Under the pieces are notes generated by a model, which did no database searches, had not been told where the DNA came from, and was given only the letters and a program-made list of their open reading frames with translations. Source: BS150m-G50 sp964501185 [NCBI: uncultured Bacteroidia bacterium] (lineage in GTDB: Bacteria; CAIWAD01; BS150m-G50). Taken from it: a stretch of 18,484 bases of DNA. Made by a program: the position numbers and the translations under genes. Of the stretch, positions 1 to 7,577 are shown piece after piece. Within the stretch, counting starts at the first letter, position 1; every line of letters begins with the position of its first letter. The stretch is from assembly GCA_964501185.1 (NCBI GenBank), contig CAZCRT010000046.1:1-18484 (forward strand). Direction: 5' to 3'.

Positions 1-111
1 CTGCATCTCAACTCTAACGCAAAGTATATTTATAGTTATGGATTGTGGTGGGGTTATTGTTCTATAGAAGTAGTTTGAAGCAGATTCTGTATCTGTTTTA
101 CAGATGTGACA

Positions 112-2541
112 CTATGAGTCGTCTGAAAGTCGAAAACAGACCAGTCCATCGTTTGCCACCTGCAGTTGGCGGATCAGCGCGTCCGGTTCTGCTGCATCAG
201 GTTGAAACACACTGAAACGGAAGGAATGAAAACCACCCAGGCCGGCGGCGAAATTGGTCTCCCAGTAATTGGTCATCAACCAGGCATAAGGCAACGCCTG
301 ATCAGGACAGGGTTGATCTGTCTTATGTTGAATATGTTCTTTGCGATACTCAAGCGGACCCAGTTGCAGCAGAGGGCTGTCCATCATGGTTACAGCAATC
401 ATCCCTTTTCCACTCTGTGATACAAATCCATCCTGTAGCGAGTAGTAATCTATCAACGTACCTGGCAATTGATCGACCCGCGCGCAAACCGCGCCACCAG
501 CTTTATCCAGCCAGATTGTATCACGTGCCCCGCTCCCGAACGGCAATGACAGATAAAGGTTCTCCGGAGCCCAGCAATTCTCTTTGTTAACCTTCAGGGT
601 CAGATCCACCCGTGGCAGTCCGGCTGTCGCTGTCAGGACCAGCGTGCATTCCCGGCAACCCGCTACCTCAATATCAAATTCGAGACTGTGATACATCGGA
701 ACAGTCTGATCCTCACGCTGATCCTCGAGTGGATCACCAGGTGTACCTCCGGAGTAATGCTCACGCACCGCAACTACCTTCCCCACGGACCATCTGGCAT
801 CCGCTCCGCTTCTGGATAGGCCGAGAGCACCACGGACTGACCAGGCGTCCTGTGAATCAGGCATCGGAGTCTGCGACGAAATCGGTATGAATGGTGGATG
901 ATCACGGTCATCTCGCAGAAGATCCTCCCCGGTGCTCTTCGACAGCCAGCAGGTAATCCCCTCAGGTAGCTGCCACTCAATCCGGAAAGCATCGGTTTCA
1001 AACTGACCCGCCTGCTCCTCCCTTTGCCTGGTCACCAGAGCCGGCCTGCCCTCATCAGGGGTAAACTCGCGTGTCATGGTGGGCAGGATGCGCAGAGTCT
1101 TCTCTTCACCTGCCTGCAGGGTCAACGGCACCAGGATAGTAGTAGTAACCGGGGTGGGATCGATTCCTGCCGCGAGCGATTTACCATCAGCTTCATCGAT
1201 AACTTCAACACCGCGATATACATGGTTTTCATAGTACTCGTAGTGCTCAATCTGCAGGTGGGCGACTTCGGTAACTCTGACCGGATGCGGATTTATCACC
1301 CGGTAATGTAATGGTAACCCTGGCCTGTGTTCCACCATCCCCCTGTGTGTCAACTCGACTTCCAGCAGTGTCTGCGCCTCCTCCTGTGCTATGGCCGCGT
1401 AAGCGCGCTTCCGCTCCGCCAGAGAACGTACCAGCGGGTGATATGGCTCCACTATTGATGAAGCATGTCCGTAAGTATGCTCCGCATACAGTGCCAGGTT
1501 ATCGCAGAGTTTCTCTGACACAGCTGAGACCGGTGCTTTCCCGGATGATTGATACAGCTTCCGCACAACCCGCCAGTTGCGTTGCGCTTCCCTGAACAGA
1601 GCCGTTGAAGCGGGCATCGATGCGACACCATCAGTCCACCAGTCCGGCCAGTCACCGCTGTAAACGGGTATCTCGATTTCCTCCGCACGCAGACGCGTAA
1701 AAAACTGGTCCAGTGTGACCATTTCCACCTGTATCTCCCGTCCATGCACATCGTTCCAGCGATTTACCTGATCGTGGATGGCAGCACTCGGTGGAGCGTT
1801 GTCGCTACGCAGCCCGGATATCATCACCGGCAGAAAATCATAGGGATAGCCATCCTGCTCCAACTGCTCGAAAAGCCGCGGGATTCGAATCTCCGCTACC
1901 CGCCAGGGATCGTGATAGATGGTGTGCGCGTCACACTCATCTTTGATATTGTAGGAGGAAACAGCGCCGGGTGCCAGTCCCAACTCATTGCCCAGGTGGT
2001 AGTGTTCACCGTTCCAGACCAGCAGTTGTCTTCCATCAGGGCCAGACCAGTTGAAGGGACGGTGCAGCTGCAGGGGGTACATACCGTGGTGTGTATGGAT
2101 ACAGGTGAAGAGATTGTTAACACCGTTTCCCTGCAGAGCCCTGCAGAAGCCCCAACCGAAACCGTTGATATCGGCCGTCATAGCACTCTCTACCGGTTGG
2201 CCGATGCTCTGGCCATAAGCGGTCCCCCTGGCAATCAACCGGGAAAGGACCTCTTCGCAGAGCAGCTCGCTGAAGTTGGCATAGTTAGCGGACAGGCCGA
2301 TAGCACCAGCCTTTACCGCACTGGCAAAGCGTACCCTTTCCTGCTCATCAGCCACCATCAGGAACTGTTCCACACCCCAGAAGCTCTCGCACACCCACCG
2401 AAAACCATTATCCAGCCCACGCTGCTCCAGAATTGCCAGCGCCTGCCGGATATAACCGATATGGAAACGCCGTACGGTTGTCTGATTGTGCGTATATCCG
2501 ATATCAGTATGTGAATGATGAATCAGGTAAAGAGTTTTCAT
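112..2541 (-). CDS. GH38-type alpha-mannosidase, cytoplasmic
   Basis: This 809-residue protein resembles glycoside hydrolase family 38 enzymes, which remove alpha-mannosyl residues with a zinc-dependent retaining mechanism. The N-terminus carries a metal-site motif, HSHTDIGYT (residues 9-17), whose His11 and Asp13 match the HxD zinc ligands of the family. Asp124 in TADINGFGWG sits where the catalytic nucleophile is expected. A further His-rich motif, AEHTYGHA (353-360), matches the distal metal-binding region. The rest looks like the family's helical middle and beta-rich C-terminal domains. No signal peptide is visible, so it probably acts in the cytoplasm on imported oligosaccharides. It starts 15 bases after the stop of the upstream lipoprotein gene, and an AAGGTG Shine-Dalgarno overlaps that stop codon, suggesting translational coupling. 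The superfamily is fairly sure; substrate is not. Confidence 0.85.
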   Translation of the reverse strand: MKTLYLIHHSHTDIGYTHNQTTVRRFHIGYIRQALAILEQRGLDNGFRWVCESFWGVEQFLMVADEQERVRFASAVKAGAIGLSANYANFSELLCEEVLSRLIARGTAYGQSIGQPVESAMTADINGFGWGFCRALQGNGVNNLFTCIHTHHGMYPLQLHRPFNWSGPDGRQLLVWNGEHYHLGNELGLAPGAVSSYNIKDECDAHTIYHDPWRVAEIRIPRLFEQLEQDGYPYDFLPVMISGLRSDNAPPSAAIHDQVNRWNDVHGREIQVEMVTLDQFFTRLRAEEIEIPVYSGDWPDWWTDGVASMPASTALFREAQRNWRVVRKLYQSSGKAPVSAVSEKLCDNLALYAEHTYGHASSIVEPYHPLVRSLAERKRAYAAIAQEEAQTLLEVELTHRGMVEHRPGLPLHYRVINPHPVRVTEVAHLQIEHYEYYENHVYRGVEVIDEADGKSLAAGIDPTPVTTTILVPLTLQAGEEKTLRILPTMTREFTPDEGRPALVTRQREEQAGQFETDAFRIEWQLPEGITCWLSKSTGEDLLRDDRDHPPFIPISSQTPMPDSQDAWSVRGALGLSRSGADARWSVGKVVAVREHYSGGTPGDPLEDQREDQTVPMYHSLEFDIEVAGCRECTLVLTATAGLPRVDLTLKVNKENCWAPENLYLSLPFGSGARDTIWLDKAGGAVCARVDQLPGTLIDYYSLQDGFVSQSGKGMIAVTMMDSPLLQLGPLEYRKEHIQHKTDQPCPDQALPYAWLMTNYWETNFAAGLGGFHSFRFSVFQPDAAEPDALIRQLQVANDGLVCFRLSDDS

Positions 2542-2556
2542 ACCAGTGCAGACACC

Positions 2557-3039
2557 TTATGGATTCACCAGCATTATCTCGACATTGAACAGACCATCAT
2601 CAACACTGATGGTGTTCAGCTGGTCGTCTGTCAGAGTCCCATTAAATGCCCCTGCCAGATTGTTTTCCGTAGAAGTAGAGATATTCAAAGCCCCGGATAT
2701 AGCGGTCCAGGCAGTGCCATCCAGATTAATCACCAGATTGGGATCGTCCGGTTGAACACCGAGATCGTAATTACCAGTGTCAGCCGGGATATTCATCACG
2801 ATGTTGTTGTTATCACTGTCTGCTCCGGCAACCATATACCATTCAGGATCAAGCAATGATTCTGTAGCAACAGCACCGGTACTGAAATCCATTGCATCAC
2901 CATCAACTGTCGCTGTGAAGGTCCCGACTTCAACGTCATCACCACCTGTGGGATTGTCCTTCTCACAGGCAGTCAGCATTCCCAGACTTAAAAAAACCGT
3001 TACTAACAGTAGATGACTCCACTTCACGCAATTTCTCAT
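2557..3039 (-). CDS. small putative lipoprotein (DUF6252-like)
   Basis: This is a 160-residue exported protein with a clear lipoprotein signal: a basic start, a hydrophobic stretch and a lipobox LTAC with Cys25. The mature part is acidic and predicted mostly beta, with a TFTATVDG motif and a C-terminal segment in which a fold-completing strand (FNVEIMLVNP) ends the chain. This pattern recalls the DUF6252 group of Bacteroidetes-type lipoproteins, but I recognise it only by pattern and give no function. An AGAGGA Shine-Dalgarno (3051-3056) lies 11 bases before the ATG. Its stop overlaps the ribosome-binding site of the GH38 mannosidase gene, so the two are probably co-expressed and it may be a surface glycan-related accessory protein; that role is inference. 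Confidence 0.75.
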   Translation of the reverse strand: MRNCVKWSHLLLVTVFLSLGMLTACEKDNPTGGDDVEVGTFTATVDGDAMDFSTGAVATESLLDPEWYMVAGADSDNNNIVMNIPADTGNYDLGVQPDDPNLVINLDGTAWTAISGALNISTSTENNLAGAFNGTLTDDQLNTISVDDGLFNVEIMLVNP

Positions 3040-3151
3040 AACAATGATACTCCTCTTGTATGATTGACTTTTCTATTCAATCCAGGTAGCTCTAATAACT
3101 CTCGAGTTCCATCTGCAATTGACATTACGATAGCATTTCGTGCCACAATTC

Positions 3152-3874
3152 CTAATCGGTCAACAGATAATCAACGGTGGTGACTACCCTTACCCGCTTA
3201 ATGTATGGAGTTCCCTCATCCCGAGCTGAAATCGTGAACTGTCCCTGACGCGCTTTTCTGATTCGCCCTACTGAACTGCCTGAGTCCTTTGCAAACCGTT
3301 CTGCTGCTTCCCTGGCATTTCGTGTAGCCTCCTCGATCATCTCCGGTTTGATATCATTCAAACTCTGAAAAAGAAACTGTGTGCGATCGGCGTACTGATC
3401 ATTGGTTATCGCGACTCCTTTCTTCGCCAGGTCAACCATCTTCCGCGTAGTCGCTACTACCAGGTCCACTTTTGTGCTGTAGACAGTAATAGTTGAGCTA
3501 CTGACGAAGCGGAACCTGATGTTAGAAGCATCGCCGTAAGCATTTGCCTGGCGGTCCTGTATTGCCGGAGCCGCAATCGAGATTTCATCTATGCTGAAAC
3601 CCTCATCTGTAAGGAATTCAATGATCAGCTGATTATTAGCCTCGATCTTCATGGATAAGTCGATCAGGCTGTTATCCGCTTCCTGAAACCTGATTGGCCA
3701 GACTGCAACATCAGCAGGGACTTCCCGTTCTGAGAGTCCTTTAACAGTGACTGTGCGATCCATCATACGGAAGTTCGTGATTGCACTATTGAGTAGAAAT
3801 CCGAGTGCTATCATCCCAACTAACAGAAACAGACCGAGGGCAATTGAACTTTTCACCGATTCGTTTCTCATCAT
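3152..3874 (-). CDS. SIMPL-domain (DUF541) membrane-anchored protein
   Basis: This 240-residue protein has a single N-terminal membrane helix (about residues 9-31), then a SIMPL/DUF541 domain filling the rest. The family includes E. coli YggE and Brucella BP26; members are periplasmic and form ring-like oligomers, with uncertain roles linked to stress. Family-like features are the TVTVKGLSEREVPAD opening strand, the RFRFVSSSTITVYS strand and the helix EEATRNAREAAERFAKDSG with the GRIRKA turn after it. An upstream in-frame ATG at 3895 would add seven residues, but GGAG at 3881-3884 lies six bases before the ATG at 3874, so the shorter start is preferred. A small hairpin (3937-3954) separates it from the preceding beta-barrel gene. 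Confidence 0.85.
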   Translation of the reverse strand: MMRNESVKSSIALGLFLLVGMIALGFLLNSAITNFRMMDRTVTVKGLSEREVPADVAVWPIRFQEADNSLIDLSMKIEANNQLIIEFLTDEGFSIDEISIAAPAIQDRQANAYGDASNIRFRFVSSSTITVYSTKVDLVVATTRKMVDLAKKGVAITNDQYADRTQFLFQSLNDIKPEMIEEATRNAREAAERFAKDSGSSVGRIRKARQGQFTISARDEGTPYIKRVRVVTTVDYLLTD

Positions 3875-3880
3875 TCTATT

Positions 3881-3884
3881 CTCC
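3881..3884 (-). promoter_or_regulatory. Shine-Dalgarno deciding the SIMPL gene start
   Basis: GGAG on the minus strand, six bases upstream of a double ATG (3874 and 3871). No comparable motif precedes the longer in-frame ATG at 3895. Confidence 0.7.
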
Positions 3885-3936
3885 AGTTGTATCATATACC
3901 AGCCTGTATGCTGCGAATGCTTAAGTCATAGCGATT

Positions 3937-3954
3937 CCAGACAGGCTTGTCTGG
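3937..3954 (-). repeat. 7-bp stem, 4-base loop hairpin between genes
   Basis: CCAGACA and TGTCTGG form a perfect 7-bp stem around a 4-base loop, just after the stop of the beta-barrel gene and before the SIMPL gene. No U-tract follows on the minus strand, so it is at most a weak terminator, an mRNA-end stabiliser or chance. Confidence 0.4.
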
Positions 3955-3962
3955 CCTGCAGA

Positions 3963-4613
3963 CTATAGCCCCCAGGCGCTCCAGCCAATACCAACATGTA
4001 CAAACATACCCTTCATGCTGATTTCCGGTAGTGCCTGTGCGGGTGATCCATCATCGATTTTCCATTTACCAGAATAGACAGGCAAAACATATCCACATTT
4101 TGCTGTCAGGTATACACCGGAACCTCTGGTTCTGCCTTTTGATCTATAGATATTAAAAGCCAATGCCGGTTTGACAGTAACATCAAAACTTGAATGTCCA
4201 TAGGAATCCAGATCCAGCGATAAGTAATCATAGCCTATCGTGGCGCTCGGGGTGATATCAACTCTTCCCCAGAAGGAAAAATCGTAATGCAGAAAGTAAT
4301 CGAATGAAGCCCAGAACAGTTCTGAACTATTTCCTCTCGATTCTTCTTGGCTACCGTGTACGTCAACAACAAAGCCACCACCACCCATACGATCACTTGA
4401 TCCGATCGTAAATCCGAACAGAGTATTCCTGTTATTCAGAGTTGGATATCCAAGTGAACCCAGTTGAGAGTTCAGTGCATCGTAATCCAGCCATCTGGTT
4501 CCAACATGAAGATCTGCCCTCCAGAACATATCACTATCACTGGAAGACCTGCCTGCATACAGGTTCTGGATAACTGAAAGACACAGGAATACTGAGAGCA
4601 CTATCTTGATCAT
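3963..4613 (-). CDS. putative outer-membrane beta-barrel protein
   Basis: A 216-residue protein with a Sec signal peptide (MIKIVLSVFLCLSVIQNLYA, residues 1-20). The mature part has alternating hydrophobic and polar residues, many aromatic residues, Gly-rich turns and repeated strand-like segments (for example the stretch around TPSATIGYDYLSLDLDSYG and the C-terminal GMFVHVGIGWSAWGL), which suggests a small outer-membrane barrel. It lacks the classical terminal Phe but ends in a hydrophobic residue. The reading frame stays open upstream to an ATG at 4769, but AGAAGG at 4621-4626 lies seven bases before the ATG at 4613 and a signal peptide begins there, so the short form is chosen. I do not recognise a specific family. 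Confidence 0.7.
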   Translation of the reverse strand: MIKIVLSVFLCLSVIQNLYAGRSSSDSDMFWRADLHVGTRWLDYDALNSQLGSLGYPTLNNRNTLFGFTIGSSDRMGGGGFVVDVHGSQEESRGNSSELFWASFDYFLHYDFSFWGRVDITPSATIGYDYLSLDLDSYGHSSFDVTVKPALAFNIYRSKGRTRGSGVYLTAKCGYVLPVYSGKWKIDDGSPAQALPEISMKGMFVHVGIGWSAWGL

Positions 4614-4620
4614 GATTGAA

Positions 4621-4626
4621 CCTTCT
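4621..4626 (-). promoter_or_regulatory. Shine-Dalgarno deciding the barrel gene start
   Basis: AGAAGG on the minus strand, seven bases upstream of the ATG at 4613 whose product begins with a signal peptide. It argues against the longer in-frame start at 4769. Confidence 0.65.
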
Positions 4627-4678
4627 GTTGCAGTTGCTCTTTCAGATATCTCGGATTTCTGGATTCTGGTCCACTCTG

Positions 4679-4978
4679 TTACTGCTTGCGGCACTTGGAC
4701 CCGGCCGCACCGCCTCCACTGCCACTCCAGAAGATCATGACGCCGATTATGAAACCGAAGTTGTACCACCCACCGTTATTGACTACCTCGTAGATACTCA
4801 CATCCTCCTTGAAGAGCGAGATAATGAAGGTGAAAAGGGATATGAAACCGTGCCAGAGGCCTAACCAGAATCCGGCGATCTCCTCAGTTACCGGGGCAGC
4901 AAGGTTCGGGCCCGGAACGCAGGATGCAAGCAGCACCGCGGTCAGTATAATGATGATGAATAATGATTGACGCTTCAT
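4679..4978 (-). CDS. 99-residue conserved-looking lipoprotein
   Basis: This small protein begins with a lipoprotein signal (MKRQSLFIIIILTAVLLASC, lipobox LASC, Cys20). After a short linker comes a hydrophobic, aromatic segment containing GFWLGLWHGFISLFTFIISLF (about residues 36-56), an acidic-polar turn with IYEVVNNGGWYNFG (62-75) and a second hydrophobic stretch (GFIIGVMIFWSGSGGG). The pattern of a W/H-rich hairpin followed by YEV-NNG-WY resembles a small protein that I have seen, without known function, in diverse bacterial genomes; that recollection is not a database result. GAGG about ten bases before the ATG supports the start. Probably an envelope protein, either anchored by its lipid or carrying one or two membrane helices. 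Confidence 0.75.
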   Translation of the reverse strand: MKRQSLFIIIILTAVLLASCVPGPNLAAPVTEEIAGFWLGLWHGFISLFTFIISLFKEDVSIYEVVNNGGWYNFGFIIGVMIFWSGSGGGAAGSKCRKQ

Positions 4979-5031
4979 GATCTGTACCTCATTTATGACG
5001 AAACCTGTTTGAAAGCGGACCAGACTGACAA

Positions 5032-5838
5032 CTACTGTCCTGGAACCTGTGACTCCAGCAACTCCCTCTGGATGCGCATACCGGACAGCTCAAGTACGCG
5101 CAGGACATCATCATGCTTCACGGATGGAGCATTATTGTAATCCATCAGGGTGTGTGCATACCCATGATCAGGTATCATCTCATCGATCACCTGTCTTGTG
5201 GTCTGTATCGCACAGTTGTGATGGTTGTACTCCCCTGTTTTTTCAATTGATGCGTGCTTCAGGGCGCAGAAGAGACTCCAGTGATTATTACTGATGTCAG
5301 CAGCGCAATCCCTGTCATCAGCTTTGTGCCACTGGTCTGAATCCGCCAGAAGTTCGAGGCTCATTTCAATAATCTCCAGATCCACCTCCATGGCTGGTGG
5401 ACGATACCACCAGTAGATTGCGAAACAGAGTCTGTCATCCTGGACCGATAAAAACTCCCACAGGAAATATCCAAGTGAGGACTTCATATATAGGTCCTCA
5501 CTCCCCCTGTGGTGAACGATTTCGTAGTTGACAGGGGTGATCTTTCCATTCGGATAGGTCACAGTGCCGGTCACATTTTGATTACGAACCAGTGAGAACA
5601 GTCCTTCAATACTCAATCCGGTTTCCAGAAATTCATAAGGCACCATCATTGATACTGTGAAACCCTCAAGAAATATGCTGGCGCCCTCCAGCCTGTCATC
5701 AAGTTGATACAGTGTGAATGGCAGGTAATCATCAGGAAGCTCTTCGTCATATGTGCACAGTGGTGCGGGCTGGCTGCATACCGGATGGACGAGCAGCAGA
5801 AGAAGAAGGCCGGTAACAAGTGGTTGCATGTACTTCAT
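5032..5838 (-). CDS. exported protein of unknown function
   Basis: A 268-residue protein with a Sec signal peptide ending near VCSQ-PAP (residues 1-22). I do not recognise a family. The mature protein has an acidic N-terminal part, several aromatic strands (residues about 100-150, with IYWWYRPPAMEV), and a Cys/His-richer second half with DRDCAADISNNHWSLFCA and YNHHNCAIQTTRQVID. Six cysteines remain after the signal peptide, so disulphides are possible in an oxidising compartment. The NHWSLFCALKH and NHHNCAIQ segments with His, Cys and Asn recall cysteine-peptidase or amidase-like active sites, in which a Cys in HNCA could be the nucleophile, but this is a guess. AGGT six bases before the ATG supports the start. 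The gene lies 105 bases downstream of the radical SAM gene. Confidence 0.7.
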   Translation of the reverse strand: MKYMQPLVTGLLLLLLVHPVCSQPAPLCTYDEELPDDYLPFTLYQLDDRLEGASIFLEGFTVSMMVPYEFLETGLSIEGLFSLVRNQNVTGTVTYPNGKITPVNYEIVHHRGSEDLYMKSSLGYFLWEFLSVQDDRLCFAIYWWYRPPAMEVDLEIIEMSLELLADSDQWHKADDRDCAADISNNHWSLFCALKHASIEKTGEYNHHNCAIQTTRQVIDEMIPDHGYAHTLMDYNNAPSVKHDDVLRVLELSGMRIQRELLESQVPGQ

Positions 5839-5943
5839 AGTTATACCTGCAGCGTTGTATTCAGAATCACCTGCTGCCCGGGAATTGTTGATTGCTTTGC
5901 AGTTTGCCGCAGGAAATCAAAAAGCAGTGTCAACAGAGTCAGG

Positions 5944-6867
5944 TCAGTGGTGTTCCTGTTCGTCCCCAAACCCGTAGACCTGCCCCGGGGCAAGGAACTC
6001 CGGAAACCTGTCTATAATTGCGCGGCGAACAAGATAGCAGAAGTGGCATTCGTCAATGTACTCATCATCATGTTCTACGCCGTATTGTTCCGCCAGCTGA
6101 GCGGGACCTCCTGTAACAAGCGGACCGCAGATCGGGTGTGAGTCAGCCTCGTACTCGAGCGCCAGCTGAGAGAGTGGATGTTGCCACATGTTTCCCAGAC
6201 TCAATCCCTGGCACAGTTGAACGTGACCATAGTGGTCCAGGTGCACCCTCGCAGGGGATCGCAGATCCTCGTAAGGGCATTGCGTCAGTTCCTGCCAGGG
6301 TCTGCGTGGCAATCCCCCGGTCAACTTCTCAACAGCACGCCCTTTGAACAGCGCACCACCTCCGATTACAGGTTTGCCCCTGCCCTGGCCCTGTCCGGGC
6401 ATTTCCTCCAGGAATGGCTTCTTGATACAGATCGGGGAAACGGGAATATCCAACCTGTCTGCTGCAGCCATGACTCGCATTGCAGGGCTGTGTTCTCTCT
6501 CCCCGAAGTGGAACGCATCGTCACTTATACTGAGATCAGCGACTCCGAGATCAGCCAGAGGACGAAGCCTTTCCATAGCATCCTCCTCAGATTTTGCCCA
6601 GAATGCGTTAGTCACAATACCGACATTGAATCCCATTTCCCCGGCAAGTCTGATCCCTTCGAGCATCAGTGGATAGTGGAGAAATGGCTCACCCCCTTCA
6701 AAATATATCCATTCCATAGTACCGGTTTTTTGAGACTCACGGAGCACACTACTGATCTGTGCCAGTGTCATGGCACCCTTCGCACGGGGGCTTGAGTACA
6801 GGAAACAGTGATCGCACTCAAGGGTACACCTGTATGTCAATAGAAGATGGACAGCTGTTAAAGGCAT
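5944..6867 (-). CDS. radical SAM protein with SPASM-like C-terminus
   Basis: This 307-residue protein is a radical S-adenosylmethionine enzyme. The CxxxCxxC cluster motif is Cys14, Cys18, Cys21 (RCTLECDHCF), ligating a [4Fe-4S] cluster that cleaves SAM. The SAM-binding GGEP follows at 58-61, and VTNAFW (85-90) fits the beta-strand 4 region. Five more cysteines near the C-terminus (197, 219, 247, 274, 277), with HLDHYGHVQLCQG and the closing ECHFC motif, resemble a SPASM/twitch auxiliary cluster domain typical of enzymes modifying peptides or proteins. No peptide precursor is visible next to it, so the substrate is unknown. The ATG has only a distant AAGGA about 13 bases upstream, so translation may be modest. 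It follows the DUF2490 gene by 39 bases. Confidence 0.88.
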   Translation of the reverse strand: MPLTAVHLLLTYRCTLECDHCFLYSSPRAKGAMTLAQISSVLRESQKTGTMEWIYFEGGEPFLHYPLMLEGIRLAGEMGFNVGIVTNAFWAKSEEDAMERLRPLADLGVADLSISDDAFHFGEREHSPAMRVMAAADRLDIPVSPICIKKPFLEEMPGQGQGRGKPVIGGGALFKGRAVEKLTGGLPRRPWQELTQCPYEDLRSPARVHLDHYGHVQLCQGLSLGNMWQHPLSQLALEYEADSHPICGPLVTGGPAQLAEQYGVEHDDEYIDECHFCYLVRRAIIDRFPEFLAPGQVYGFGDEQEHH

Positions 6868-6906
6868 TGTACTGATCTGGTCCTTACTATCCGGTTTCGT
6901 TTCAGA

Positions 6907-7554
6907 CTAAAAAGAATACTTGAGGACGGTCAGCAGGTTGATATCTCCATTCCCCCACCTGCCATCACTTTTTGACTGACGGTATCTGAGGTCTACAACC
7001 AGGCCGATCCGGTCTCCGAGGGGCAGGCCGGCCCCGATCCCTGCCTCATTGCCATTGAGTTCATCCCTGTCGCCAAATTCATAGAACACTTCCTCATATA
7101 GAAAAGGGGCAACTGTCCCTATCTTCGGAAACTTGATCTTGAACCGTGCCCGGTATCGCCAGTAATTGTCTTTGCCCTCTTTCATACGATATTCAGAACG
7201 GTTTCTGACTGCCAGTGTGAAAGGTCCGGTTTTCCCGTTCAGCTCCAGGGTGATATATGCCCGCGACTCGTTTGAGTTGGCATTTGCTCCCTTGGAGACC
7301 TGTTTAAACTGTGACGCAACTGCGACATGATTCATCGGCTTCCAACTCAATCCCCCGACAAGAGATGTCTCACCGGCCTGCTGGACATTGCTGGTGATAT
7401 GTGGTTCCCACGATGCAGTCCATCGTAGTTGATCGGCAATCGGCCCGGACAGGGCTGTCTCCGGCCGATAAACGAAGTCACCGGCAACAGTAACCGTACT
7501 CATACATACCATTGACAGCAGAATTAGATTGAATACTCCCGGTTTCTTTTTCAA
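6907..7554 (-). CDS. DUF2490 outer-membrane protein, TTG start
   Basis: A 215-residue protein with a signal peptide (about residues 1-24, ending VTVAG) and a strand-rich barrel. The DUF2490 hallmarks are visible: the WRYRARFKIKF strand (132-142), the PFLYEEVFYEF motif (150-160), and a C-terminal aromatic LKYSF, the usual BAM-recognition end. Family members are predicted outer-membrane proteins of unknown function, common in Bacteroidetes and Proteobacteria. The start codon is TTG; AGAAAGG (7562-7568) lies seven bases upstream and supports it. The gene begins 23 bases after the methyltransferase stop and is followed by the radical SAM gene, so the three may be one transcript. Confidence 0.85.
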   Translation of the reverse strand: MKKKPGVFNLILLSMVCMSTVTVAGDFVYRPETALSGPIADQLRWTASWEPHITSNVQQAGETSLVGGLSWKPMNHVAVASQFKQVSKGANANSNESRAYITLELNGKTGPFTLAVRNRSEYRMKEGKDNYWRYRARFKIKFPKIGTVAPFLYEEVFYEFGDRDELNGNEAGIGAGLPLGDRIGLVVDLRYRQSKSDGRWGNGDINLLTVLKYSF

Positions 7555-7561
7555 AGATTTA

Positions 7562-7568
7562 CCTTTCT
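7562..7568 (-). promoter_or_regulatory. Shine-Dalgarno for the TTG start of the DUF2490 gene
   Basis: AGAAAGG on the minus strand, seven bases before TTG (7554-7552). A lysine-rich signal peptide begins at once after the TTG. Confidence 0.65.
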
Positions 7569-7577
7569 GTCTGATTA

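Noticed and set aside
1744-2514. A 256-residue plus-strand ORF opposite the GH38 gene
   Set aside because: It lies wholly antisense to a gene with clear GH38 motifs and has no recognisable domain.
5848-5943. A 31-codon TTG-start ORF in the gap below the radical SAM gene as a RiPP precursor
   Set aside because: No Shine-Dalgarno, no leader or core pattern, and the frame looks accidental.
6178-6795. A 205-residue plus-strand ORF opposite the radical SAM gene
   Set aside because: It is antisense to a gene with a complete CxxxCxxC motif and shows no family signal of its own.
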